64,000 nt of DNA from Wurfbainia villosa (lineage: Eukaryota; Streptophyta; Magnoliopsida; Zingiberales; Zingiberaceae): NCBI GenBank assembly GCA_025175895.1, contig CM045989.1:18407928-18471927 (forward strand). Reading direction: 5' to 3'. Under the pieces are notes generated by a model that was not told the origin of the DNA, searched no databases, and worked only from the letters and a program-made list of their open reading frames with translations. Positions 48,345 through 59,616 of this stretch are shown here, piece by piece. The position numbers were made by a program, and so were the translations under genes. How positions within the stretch are numbered: position 1 is the stretch's first letter; each line of letters begins with the position of its first letter.

Positions 48345-49968
48345 TGAGGATTGACTTAGGAACCCATTATAAATTCTTTCTAATAGAGTTCACCAAGTAC
48401 TCCTTAGGGATCCATTTTCTAGCTACCATTGTGGTCTTTGATTGCCCCTAGCAATTAGACAATGATAGGGCTTTTCATTTTTAGATCTCTTATATCCCAA
48501 GCCCTTTTTATTAAAGCTAGCTCTTTGATTCCCAATGATCATATTTAAAGTATTTGAGCCAATTGTGAATTTCTCAAGGGCCTTAGTGAGTTAATCTACC
48601 TTTTCCCTTAAAACCTTATTTTCCTCTAAGAATGCATCATTTAAACTAGAAGAAATAGAATCATCATGTGAACATACATTTTTCAAATTTTCTTCTAGAG
48701 TTCTAATTTCATTAAGCATGCATTTGTTTTTCTTCTTAGCCTTAAATAAATCCCTAGTTAAGCTAGAAATCATGGAAACAACATCTTGAGAGGGTAGTTT
48801 CTTTACCTCACTTACCCAATCTTCTTCTTCCGAATCCGAGGTAGATGCTCCCCCTACACTTGAGCTCTCCTCCTCACTTGTGCTTCCTTCTTCTTGCTCG
48901 GAGGAGTGGGAGGCTATGTCATCTATCCCCATTAGTGCAAAATGTGAGATGATTTCTTCTTCCTCCGATGAAGATGGATCGTCCCATGTGGATTTTAGGT
49001 TCACTTTTCCCTTCCCCTTTTCATTTGAATTCTTCTCTTTTTTCTTCTTCACTTCTTTCTTCTTGTCATTTTTCTTTCTTTCATCCTTGATCTTTTTTAA
49101 TAAGGGACACTCATCACTCATGTGTCCCTCTCCTTGGCAATTATAGCAAATGATCTTCCTTTGCCTTCTTCTCCTATCAAAAGATTTGTTAAATTTAAAG
49201 CTTTTTAAGGCAGGCCTTACCTTCCTTACCATGTAGGCCTCTTCATCGGTGTTCATGGAGGAAGATGATTCGTTATCCAATGAAGGTGGTGTAGTCTCCT
49301 TCCTCTTTCCCTTGTTGGCTACTAGTGCTACTCCCCTTGCTTTTATGCTTGGTTCTTCTATTACACCTTCAAGTCTAGTTTCGTGACCCTCCATAGTAGA
49401 GAAAAATTCTTCTAGAGTACTTACCTCTAGATTCCTTGAAATATAAAATGAGTCCACCATGGAGCTCCATTTTGAGGACCAAGGGAATGCATCGATCGCC
49501 TTCATTATCATGTCCCAGTTTGATAACTTCTCACCTACACTTGATAAACCATTAATGATCTCCTTAAACCTAGAATGTAGGGACAATACCTTCTCTCCTT
49601 TTTCCAATTTGATGTTATTTAATTACGATCGGAGAAGGTCCCTTCTTGCTAGTTTGGCATCAGAGGTTCCTTCATGAAGCTTCACTAGCTTCTCCCACAA
49701 CTCCTTGGCGCTAGAGCACTCTCCAATTTGGTTAATTTCTTGTTGAGGGAGCACATTGTAAAGATGGTGCTTGTCTTTTGAATTTGCTATGTGCTCCTCT
49801 CTTTTCTTCTTGGTCCATCTCGATTTCTCTAATAGCTCCCTTTCTTCATCCTTAGGAACTTCGAAACTATTTTCCACAATTAACATTATTTCAAAGTCGG
49901 TTTCAAAAAATATCTCCATATTCTTTTTCCACCATGTGAAGTCCGCTTCGAATTTGGGTGGATGGATG
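48345..49968 (-). pseudogene. C2 Sirevirus-type gag, start split off by solo LTR F
   Basis: Homologous to C1 gag along its length. The start codon is at 51073 and the first seven codons lie beyond F. From 49968 the frame reads HPPKFEADFTWWKKN, then MEIFFETDFE (49919). A TAA at 49625-49623 breaks it; 49607-48591 is open. It has an intact C-C-H-C knuckle (CYNCQGEGHMSDEC), Lys/Glu-rich and Ser/acidic stretches and a coiled-coil-like region. Another TAA follows EKVD at 48591, and the rest (EKFTIGS and the Asn-Lys-rich tail) continues with a frameshift to about 48345. No pol follows, as in C1. The plus-strand frame at 48880-49146 is a shadow. Confidence 0.85.
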
Positions 49969-51054
49969 TGTCAGATTGAAAGCGTCGCTAGAGGGGGGGG
50001 GTGAATAGCGAGCATAAAATCTTTTCGTTCTTTCGTTCGTTCGGTTAAAATACAGAGATGCACAATGGAAAAATAAATAACACAAGTTTATTTTTACTTG
50101 GTTCACAACTCAATAGTTGTTAATCCAAGGCCCTGTGATCCTTGATCACGTACGAAGGGTCTCCTCCTCGTTATAGGTAGGAGACAACGATCACAAAAAC
50201 CGAAAACATGAGGATGAGGCAACAAGCCTACCTCATCTCGTTACGATTAAAACCACAAATACAATAAATAAAAACTAATACTTGTTGTTGCCGATGAAGA
50301 GATTCTGAACTTGGTGTTGCGTCGACGTTATGATAGCGTTAGAGCTTTGGCGTTGTGGGAGCAATTTGAGAGTAAGATGGATGGACTTTGGGTTGGAGTC
50401 CTCTCCTCCTTTTATAGATTTGTGCCTTGGAATAAGTCTAGATGCAGATCCTCAAATTTTTGAACTTATCACGAGGTGACACCTTATCTTATCGCGAAGT
50501 GGAGGTGTTAAATGTTATCCTGTTTGACCTAGCGCAAAAGGTTGATTCATCGCCATCAGTCAACTGATTCCCTTCATCATTCATCGATGTGCGATGAATC
50601 GACTACTAATAGCCGTGATCAATTGCACCGGCCACTTCCTGCGCAGTAAGAGGTTACCACAAAAAATGGTAAATATGATGGTTCCTTACCGTCCAATTTC
50701 GACCTAGACCTTCCACTGGAAGTCTTAGTTGGATCATCGTCTATGGTCATCCTCATATAAAGGACACAACCTTACTATCTCTCTTCACACTCGTGCTTAC
50801 CTCTGGTCCTTTATGACATGTCGCTTTGCTTCCAGTCTTCACTTGGGGTATTCGACTTCCACAAAGTTCTTCCGGTGTCACCCGACCACCACGGTTTCCC
50901 GACTCGGGATTCTCTGGGTGTCGCTGACCTTCGACTTAGCTTAACCATTTCCTGCACACTTAATTCAGCTAATGAGATAACAATATGACCTTAACTTTGG
51001 ATCTTTGCCATAATCAAAACCTAGATTTGATTATCTGGTGCCCCTGCACCAACA
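49969..51054 (-). mobile_element. F: solo LTR of an E-related family
   Basis: It is 1086 bp with target duplication GGATG at 49964-49968 and 51055-51059. Its ends are the reverse of E: TGTCAGATTGAAAGCGTCGC with the G-run hairpin at the left, and TGGTGCCCCTGCACCAACA at the right. It shares GTGATCCTTGATCACGTACG and GGTTCAC...TAATCCA blocks with E but lacks the 61-bp array. It sits seven codons into the C2 gag. Confidence 0.92.
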
Positions 51055-51059
51055 GGATG

Positions 51060-51128
51060 TTCATGCCGGCCATTTCATTGTTGTCATGGCGGTGAGTCCG
51101 ATGACAACCTCCTCGCTCTAATACCACT
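51060..51128 (-). other. C2 gag start codon and primer-binding site
   Basis: ATG at 51073-51071 begins the gag (MAGMNI, continuing across F). The minus strand at 51126-51115 reads TGGTATTAGAGC, a PBS with one change from TGGTATCAGAGC. Confidence 0.75.
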
Positions 51129-51340
51129 TGTTGAAGGATCGAGGCCCGACTAGAAGGGGGGTTGAATAGCCTACGATATACTCGATGGAATTCTTGCATC
51201 TTAATCGTCTACGATATAATTAGCACAGTGGAAATACTAATACTAAAGACAATTAAACTAAACAAAGATAAAGAAGAAGCAAATGTTAGCAAGAAAATTT
51301 AACATGGTTGATGGCCCTTGTCGCTGATGGCATGCTCGGA
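51129..51340 (-). repeat. C2 5' LTR, first part
   Basis: TGTTGAAGGATCG with the GACTAGAAGGGGGGTTGAATAG hairpin region, then AATACTAA...GACAATTAA and AACATGGTT as in C1 (45745-45960). Similarity stops near 51340, where A-family LTR sequence starts; the right end is approximate. Confidence 0.7.
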
Positions 51341-52760
51341 GGCTCGTCGGCTCCCATGTCCCCGGATTAAAATATTAACTAATAAAAACTAATCTGGATG
51401 GGATGAGTTTCCTAAGCTCAACTAATTCGTCGTCGTGCTAACGACTTGAGCGATCGCTTGAACAAACTAGTTGTTCAAGCAACAAAACCCTTCTAGTCGG
51501 TTAGCTGCGGAAGAGACGACGAACGGATTGCCGATTTTTGTGTTTATCTTCGGGGTCCATGATTATACAAATACATATGGATATAGACATGTATAATCAA
51601 CACATACAAACATATTAATAAGAACATGCAAAGATCAATAATAAAACTTGTAAAACTTTTATACCTCTCGATCTTCTATCGTATGTCCTAACCTCCTTCT
51701 AGACTTCATGTGGGCGAAGATCCTCCACAAGTTGAAGCTTCCTAGATCTTCTTCAATCAAAAGAAAGAAGAACTCTCCTTCCCTTCTTGCTTGAGCCAAC
51801 CACCAAGCCACAAAAGCTTGTTGCCGCCGGCCCCAAGAAAAGAGAGAACAAGATGGCCAACCAAGGAACCAAACAAGGGAACAATCCCTAGCTCCTAGTG
51901 CCGCCGGCCAAGAGGAAAAGGATGAGAGAAAAACCGGCCAAAGGGGAGCAATAGAAGACCCAACAACCCCTTTGTGCCGCCGGCCCTAGAGGGAGTGAAG
52001 ATGAGAAGATACTTAGGAAGAAAGGTTAGGGTTTCTTATATCTTTGTGCCGCCAACCACAAGGGGATAGAGCCGGCCAAGCAAAGAAACCTAAACCCTAA
52101 TTCTTGATCCTCATCGTGCCGCCCCCTTAGCCTCCCTTTTTTTTTAGAACTTAGGTGAAAGTTGGTTATTGATGAGGTGGCAAAAAAATCAGGAAGTAAT
52201 TCCTAATTATTCTTGCCGCCCAAGGTAGCAAGGAATTAGAAAAAAAAATTTTTACCTCCTCTAATCTTGACGCCCAAGGTGGCATAGAAAATAGAAAATT
52301 TTTTTTTTTTACCAATTCTAATTTTGAATTTTTTTTTTAACTAATTCAAATCTTGCCGCCTAAGGTGGCATAGAATTAGGAAATAATTTTTTTTTTTATC
52401 AATCTTTAAACTTGTCGCCCACCTCATCCAACCTCTCCTCTCCCTTTCCTTTCCTTTCCCTCCCCTTTCCTTTCCCTCCCCTTTCTTTTCCTTCTATTCT
52501 TATATCTAGGCTTCATGAGGATTATATTAGGCTACGATAGAGACCATGAGGAGGAGTTGGATCTTGGCCACCCGATGGATCGGAACCACACAAACTTGAT
52601 CCATCAATGATGTTCCATTCCACTAGAGGATCATCATTGAATTACCTCACCAACTTCCATAAATTAATATGGGCTCCATACATTATTTGTACATCCATCT
52701 CCCCGTGATTAAGATATCGAATGTCCGTCAATTAATTGATTTACTGACCATCAATCAATT
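51341..52760 (-). repeat. A2 3' LTR, left piece
   Basis: Reverse match to the A1 LTR: ATGTCCCCGGATTAAA, AGTTGTTCAAGC, CGTCGTGCTAACG and TGTTTATCTTCGG, then the GC-rich leader of NNCCGCCGGCC words and several (T)n tracts (52130-52400). It ends with GACCATCAATCAATT; CAATT at 52756-52760 is the target duplication of E. The left boundary is uncertain by tens of bases. Confidence 0.75.
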
Positions 52761-54090
52761 TGTTGGTGCAGTGGGCACCAAAGTCGAACCGGTATTTTGA
52801 TTATGGCAAAAGGCTCAATAGTTAAGGGTATATTTGTTATCTTACGAGCTCAATTAAGTGTGCAGAAATGCTAAAGTTGAGAGGAAGGTCTGCGACACCC
52901 GGTGGGAACCGAGGTGGTCGGGCAACGCCAGAGGGACTTCGGAGGAAGCCGAGGTACTCGGGTGAAGACTGGAAGCGAGGCTACAAGGTAAGCTCGTGTG
53001 AAAGCGAAGCAAGGTCGTTAAGCGTAGATCCGACCCAATACCTCCAATGGAAGGTCTAGGTCGAGATCAAATGGTTAGAACCATCGTACTTTATATTTTA
53101 AGCTAACTTGTACTGCAGTCCAAAACCCTTTGACTACAGTCAACTGCTAGTCAAGTTCCAGCCTCGAGAAGAGCTCGAATTTCAAGGGGGTGAATTTGGA
53201 CTTGACTCGTGTTTTGGTACAAAGGGTGATGTGGCATCAAGGTGGACATCCAAACCATCACCAAGCTGACGCCCAAGATAAGGTGAGTTGGCACAAGATG
53301 GTTGGCTCCCATGATGTGGCACAAGTTGAATGGCTCCAACAAGTTGGCGCCCAAGGAGGTTGGAGGTGGCACAAGGTGGTTGGATGAAACACCTCATCCT
53401 CAAGTTGGCGCCCAAGGAGGTTGGAGGTGGCACAAGGTGGTTGGATGAAACACCTCATCCTTGAGTTGGCGCACAAGGAGGTTGGAGGTGGCACAAGGTG
53501 GTTGGATGAAACACCTCATCCTTGAGTTGGCGCAAAGGATGTGGATGAACAAGTCTTGGGGGATAAGAACCTCACCTTGGACACTACCTATGTCTAAATT
53601 CATAGATCAATATCCATAAATAGACATGTTCAAGCCAAGCAAATAACAAGAATTCAAGAGCTCTCAACACGCCGTCGTAACGCCGCTACTACTACTCACA
53701 TTTGCTACGACGGCGTCTGACAACGAAAGCTACATCTTCTACTTATAAGAGTTGTCGGTATATTTATTTAAGTTCTACTTCTTTAAATTGTCTTTGTGCT
53801 TTAATCGTAACAAGGAAAGGGGGAGTGTCCCTTTGCCTTGATTTCTTTTTGTAATCGTTGTTCCTACTTCCAACGAAGAGGAGTGGTTTTAGTGAATTGC
53901 CCTCCGTACGTGATCAAGGATCACTAGGGCCGTGGATTAGCAATCGAAAGATTGTGAACCACGTAAAAATATCTTGTCTACTTTATATTTCCGCTGTGCA
54001 TTCTCTACTTGCTTTTTACTTATTGCAAAAGTTTTTAACGACACCGTATCGCTATTCACCCCCCCCTCTAGCGACACTTTCGATCCAACA
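52761..54090 (+). repeat. E 5' LTR
   Basis: TGTTGGTGCAGTGGG to CGATCCAACA. Near the 3' end TCGCTATTCACCCCCCC and CTCTAGCGA form a hairpin with a C-run loop. It lacks about 11 bases (CTTCCTTGTGG) found in the 3' LTR and solo LTR near 53265. Frames within are LTR shadows repeated in all copies. Confidence 0.95.
53340..53522. repeat. 61-bp tandem repeat, three units plus partial
   Basis: Units start at 53340, 53401 and 53462, partial at 53523; the same number occurs in the 3' LTR (61087, 61148, 61209). Confidence 0.95.
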
Positions 54091-54092
54091 AT

Positions 54093-54105
54093 TGGTATCA
54101 GAGCC
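54093..54105 (+). other. E primer-binding site
   Basis: TGGTATCAGAGCC two bases after the LTR. Confidence 0.92.
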
Positions 54106-54460
54106 GGGGGCGCTAAGATTCGTGAAACCACCAATCTAGCTTTGTTTTTCTTTTTACAGATTTTTATTTATTTATTTCTGTTTTCGTATAATTATTTCAC
54201 TTGCTTATCTTCTCCTACATATAGAATTGCATTAGAGGCTTTAGGATCCGGATAAGGTTGTCCTTAGGGTTAGATCCCGAGTAAGGTTGTCCTCCGGAAC
54301 TTCAACGACATTCGCATTTGATTGTTTATTTCTTTTTGCAAGTTACATTTTATATATCTTTTTTTTCCCGCACTACTAATCCAAGACGAAAGTCTTGGAA
54401 TATTCTTTCCGTGTGTGTTTTGCAAGATTCTTTTAAATGCGCTCTTCTTCTTGTTTTTAA
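54106..54460 (+). other. E leader
   Basis: Short T-rich leader; AAGGTTGTCCT occurs twice (54255, 54283). No gene is seen before the gag ATG at 54461. Confidence 0.7.
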
Positions 54461-56079
54461 ATGGCCCATCTCGAAGGGTTTAGCATCACTCAATTCGCTT
54501 TACAACGGTAATGACTTTCGTTATTGGAAGGGTCGGATGGAATGCTTTCTTAAAACCCAAATCGAGATGTGGATCGTAATCCAAACCGGTTTCACACTTC
54601 CTATTAATGAAGATGGTGAATCTTTGGGTTACGATCAATGGTCAAATTCCATGAAAAAACAAGTAGAAGCCGATGCCAAGGCAACTCAAATCTTGCAATG
54701 TGGGTTGTCCAAGGAAGAGCTCAACCGCGTCGGCCCCTTCATTAGTGCAAAGGACTTATGGACCAAGCTAGTGGAACTACACGAAGGCACCGACGACACG
54801 AAGGTATGTAAAAGAGATTTACTTTTAAATAAATTGTATAACTTGAAAATGCAGGAAAACGAGACCAACTCAACTACATGCTCGTATCCAAGACATCGCC
54901 AACCAACTCCATGCCATCGGACAAAAGGTCGAGAATCGCGACCTTATCGTGTATTCTCTTAACTCGCTTTCCTAGGACCACCTTGTGGGCATCCATGGTC
55001 GATGCCTACAAGGTCTCCAAGGACCTTTCTAAAATTAGGTTAGACAATTGTTTTCGGAACTTGAATTACATGAGCAAACTAACGTGGTCCGAGAAGAGTA
55101 TTGCGTTAGTTGCGTGTTCCAAGAAGAAGAAGCCCGCAAGCAAGCCACCCCAAAGGAAGAAGACGAGTCCGAATCGGAAGTAGACTCGAATAGAATCCGA
55201 ACTAGTCAATCTAGTTCTAAGATGATCAAGAGACGAAAACGACCAACAACTCAAGGTAAGCCTAAACCTAATTCAAATACTTCTAATTTTAGATGCTATG
55301 AGTGCAACTGTTCGGTCCACATCAAGTCCGAGTGCCCAAAGCTAAAGAATAACGCATCAAAGACCAAGAAAGCGCTAAACGCTACTTGGGAGGAGTTGTC
55401 GGAGGAAGAAGACGATATCCAAGCTCTAATGGCCAAGCCGACCGAGCACGACTCCGAAACCGAAGAAGAGTCCGAGTCCGAATCCGATGATGAGCTTCCA
55501 TTCAAGACAAGCCACGGATCCGTATCCGGTTCAAAAGAATCATTAAGGGTAAGTCGGTCGTTACTTAATACTTTGTATGGTGCAATTAAATTTTTAAATA
55601 AGAAACTAGCTAAGTCCGAGTCCAAGGTCGAGACCCTAATTGAGGAGGTTAACCTTCTCAAACATGAGGTCTCCCTAACCTCTTCGACTACTCGTATTCA
55701 AGAGGAGGACTCAACTCAAGTTGAAAAGCTTGAAGTTGAGAACTCGCTTTTGAAAACACAAGTCGAAGACCTTAGGAACACGTTGGAAAGGTTCACTTTG
55801 GGATCCAAGGGACTTGACCTCTTACGTGGATCACAAAGGGCCGTGTACAACAAGGCCAGACTCGGGTTTAACTCAAATACAACCAATAAGTCATATATGT
55901 CTATAGTAAACCAACATAAGAAAAATGTCCAAGCATGGGTCCCTAAGACCACTTTGATTTCAACTTTAGGATCTAACATGTATTGGGTTCCCAAGGACCA
56001 AATTCACTATGTGAATAGACCCACTCGATTCAATGGTCCAGGGGGAGCCAATACAAAATGTATTTTTGTTAAGTCTTAG
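54461..56079 (+). pseudogene. E Sirevirus-type gag, frameshifted
   Basis: Starts MAHLEGFSIT at 54461 in one frame, shifts near 54490 into the UBN2-like capsid region (NGNDFRYWKGRMECFLKTQIE to KRDLLLNKLYNLKMQE, to about 54860), shifts again (54878-55080), then is open from 55048 to 56079. That last part has a C-C-H-C knuckle (CYECNCSVHIKSEC), a very acidic Ser/Glu stretch, a coiled-coil segment (about 55560-55790) and the Sirevirus signature ERFTLGSKGLDLLRGSQRA, ending WVPKDQIHYVNRP and a TAG at 56077. Three frame changes make it non-functional as read. The acidic tract and coiled coil parallel the gag of C1 and C2. Confidence 0.9.
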
Positions 56080-56597
56080 AAATTGCATGCTTAGTTTTTC
56101 CTTTATTTTTAGAATGGTTAGATAGGACTCATAACCAACTAAAATCCTGCGAAAAGATTGAGCCTCGGGGAGCCTCTTTTCAAAAATAAACCAACTAAAA
56201 TCCTACGAAAAGATTGAGCCTCGGGGAGCCTCTTTTCAAAAATAACTAGTTAGACCAAGACGTAGTCTCAAGTAAGTCGAGTTATCAATTTCTTGAAATT
56301 AGCTTTGTCTAAGGAAGTGGTCGTTGTTCCGATCAAAGAAGGCCTCTGGCTCTCGCCACGACCGAAGCTAATCTCTTGAAAAGATTACTTGATGAGCTTA
56401 GACTAAATCGAATCTAACCTAATGTTGGTTAATTTAAATTCATTAAAATTAATCAAGTAAAATTGAAAGTCATCTCACAATAACACATAGGAATAACATG
56501 TTTTGATCATGTAGATATTGGTGAGATGATTTAGGTTTAAAACTTACAAACAACCCTTTAGTAATTCCAATATCCGATCCAACTACCTTATGTGTAG
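56080..56597 (+). other. E gag-pol spacer with duplicated hairpin; possible intron
   Basis: No protease sequence is visible until 56598. A 56-bp unit is duplicated at 56135 and 56191; each copy has arms GAAAAGA and TCTTTTC around a GC-rich loop. The block at 56303-56370 is shared with the D leader. A GTTAAG at 56068 and TGTGTAG at 56591-56597 could serve as splice sites joining gag to the protease in phase; see findings. Confidence 0.55.
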
Positions 56598-59500
56598 GAT
56601 CAATGGATGTTGGACAGCTGGTTGCTCCCGACACATGACCGGGATCAACTCAAATTTTCGGTTACGATTCAAACGACAAGGATCTCGGTAGCCTTGAAAT
56701 AGCGGCAAGCTCAAAATCATCGGATCGGGTGATATTGAGCTCAACTCTAACTTTACAATTCAAAATGTCTTATTAGTAGAAAACTTTCAATATAATTTAC
56801 TTAGTGTAAGCCAATTGTGTGATAACAATTATAAGGTCATGAATCGTAATCAAAATAAATGCAACATCTAAAATAATACTTAAAGGAACTAGGAGTAGCA
56901 ACATCTACACAATAAATTTACCCAACTCCTCAACCAAGTGTCTTATGACACAAGAGGAATCTTGGTTATGGCAGAAGACTCGGACACTACTTTTAAGACT
57001 CGTCCACAAGATGAGTCGGAGGGCTGGTTATAGGTTTGCCTAAACTAAACAACTTGGATAATAAAATATGTAATGCTTGTCAACAAGGTAAACAATCTAG
57101 GACACAACATCAATTAACTAATCAGAGCAGACCAAAAGTGTTCTTGAGCTCCTACACATGGATCTATTTGATTCACATGGAGCTAAGTCACTCAATGGTA
57201 GTCAATTTTGCTTAGTCATAATTGGCGACTATTCTAGATTTACTTGGGTTAGGTTTATCAAACATAAAAATGATACCTAGACCAACTAATCAATCTTTGT
57301 AGGTTAATCGAAAATCAAAAGAACCTTAAGATTAAAAGACTTAGAAGCGATCATGGTGGTGAATTCGAAAACCACGAGGTTCTGATTTACGTAACCTAAG
57401 CGGATACCACCATGAGTTTTCATGTCCTAGAACCCCACAACAAAATGGGTTAGTCGAGCGGAAAAATAGAACCCTACAAGAAGCCGCTAGGACAATGTTA
57501 AGCAGTATAACCTACCCGATAGATTTTGGGGCGTAGTTAGTACGGCTTGCTATGTCGAAAATAGGATCCTTATGGTAAAGAGGCACCAAAGACCTCGTGC
57601 GAGATTTATCACGATAAAATACCGAACATCAAGTACTTTAGGGTATTTGGATGCAAGGTACATATCTTAAACACTAAGGATTACCTAGGGAAATTCAAAT
57701 CCAAAACCTCTCTGGAACCTTTCTAGGATACTCAACCACGATAGAGCTTATAGGGTATACAATCACGACACTCTTAGAGTCGAAGAAACCATTAATATAG
57801 TTTTGACGAAGGACCACGAACCCGTTCAATCCTTAACAAAACCAACTAGCAAATCAACTTATAGCGAACCGACTCGATCTTGAACTTGAATCTCGTCCTA
57901 ACCCAAGTCATCCTATCGACCAAGTGATAGATGACTCTAACCCAAGTCAAACTAGAACTCACCCAAGTCATCCTATCGACCAAGTGATAGATGACCTAAC
58001 CGAGTCACACTAAGACTCAAACAAATCATCCTATCAATCAAGTTATAGGTGATCCAAATTTAGGGAGTTGAACTAGAGCTTCATATCGAAACCTTAGTCA
58101 AATCTCGTTAATTTCCAAAATCGAACCCAAAACTATTGAACAAGCACTTCTTGATCCATTTGGATTATTGCTATGCAAGAAGAGCTAGCTCATTCACTAG
58201 AAATGAGCAGAATTAGTACCACCACACAAGAAAAATCAATTATTGGAACAAGGTGGGTATTTGAAATAAACTTGATGATAAAGGTGAAGTAGTTAGAAAT
58301 AAAGCTAGGTTAGTCGCAAAGGGTTTAGTCAAGTCGAAGGTTTAGATTACGATGAGACCTCGCCCCGTAGCGGACTAGAGTCCATCCTAATGTTGTTAGC
58401 ATATCTTTGCACATCGAGGTTTTAAATTGTTTCAAATGGATGTCAAGTCAGCATTTTTGAATGGATACATTAAGGAAGAAGTTTACGTCAGTCAACCTCC
58501 GGATTGAAAATCTAGATAAACTGACCATGTCCTTAGACTTAAGAAAGCCCTATATGGACTCAAACAAGCCCCAAGAGCTTGATACGAAGGCTTCGATCTA
58601 TCTTAAGTCCAAAGGATTCAACCAAGGTTTAGTCGACCCAACCTTATTCGTTAAAACCGTAGGAAAAGAAATCTTTATAGCCCAAATCTATGTAGATGAT
58701 ATAATTTTTGGAACTACCAACTCGATCACGCTAAGCGAATTCATCTCACTTATGGAAAGTGAATTTGAAATGAATTTAGTGGGAGAGTTAAGTTTCTTCT
58801 TAGGTTTACAAATTAAACAAACTAAAGATGGAATATATTTACATCAAAAAAATATACTAAGGACTTAATAAATCGATTTGGAATGCAAGATGCTAAAATA
58901 ATCAATACACCTATGGCAACTAATGTTAATATAAGCGAAGATGTAGAAGGAAAACCCGTTGACCTAAAATACTATAGGAGCGCAATAGAAGTCTCCTATA
59001 CTTAACATGAGCCGACCCGACATTTTATTCGCGGTAAGTATGTGCGCAAGGTTACAAACCTGTGCCAAGGAGTCTCACCTAACCCTAGTCAAGCGTATCC
59101 TTAGATATCTAAAGGCACGCTAAGCGTAGGTATTTGGTACCCTAGATCTACCGAGTTTAATCTAATCGGCTACTCCGACTCGACTATGCGTAGTAAACTC
59201 GATAGAAAGAGCACGAGTGGTTGTTGTCAAATCCTCGGCTCGAGTCTAGTAAGTTGGTGCGATGAGGAAGCGATTGCGTTGCCTTATCTACCACCGAACA
59301 CGTTGCGATGGGTGAGTGTGTCTCTCGACTCACGTGGATGAAGCACACTCTCCAAGACTTTAGCTTAATCTTTAACAACATTAAAACCTACATAGATAAC
59401 ATTAGTTCAATTAACTTAACTAAAAATCCAATATGTCATTCTAGGACAAAACATATAGAAGTTAAACACCACTTCATTAGGGAACATGTAACTAATGGAA

Positions 59501-59616
59501 CTATACAACTAGAGTATGTTGAGTCCAAATCAAACCTAGCGGACATCTTCACCAAACCACTACCCGGCGAATTTAGTTTATTAAGGCGAAAGTTAGGTAT
59601 GTGCGTAATAGAGTAG
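56598..59616 (+). pseudogene. E copia pol (protease, integrase, RT, RNase H), broken
   Basis: In order: protease start WMLDS followed by an HMTG-type block in a shifted frame (56598-56650); integrase zinc region with CNACQQGKQ (57070); LLHMDLFDSHG and a DYSRFTWV block (57150-57270); RSDHGGEFEN (57345); GLVERKNRT (57450); RT (58210-58868) with MDVKSAFLNGY and catalytic YVDDIIFGTTN; RNase H (59130-59616) ending SNLADIFTKPLPGEF. The longest open parts are 58461-58868 and 59308-59616. Many short deletions and frame changes, especially 57000-58460 and 58870-59300. The IIFGTTN and HIEVKHHFIREHV blocks fit the Sirevirus lineage. Non-functional. Confidence 0.88.

Larger units (their letters stand above)
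12190..51340 (-). mobile_element. C2: gag-only Sirevirus-like element, root of the nest
   Basis: The pieces in minus-strand order are: 5' LTR start 51340-51129, PBS and gag start 51126-51060, gag 49968-48345, non-coding with polypurine tracts 48344-47269, and 3' LTR pieces 47268-46996, 31315-30865 and 12474-12190. The three 3' LTR pieces align in order with the intact C1 LTR (45745-46990), so the sequence between them is later insertion. G2 and A2 cut off the outer ends. There is no pol. Confidence 0.75.
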
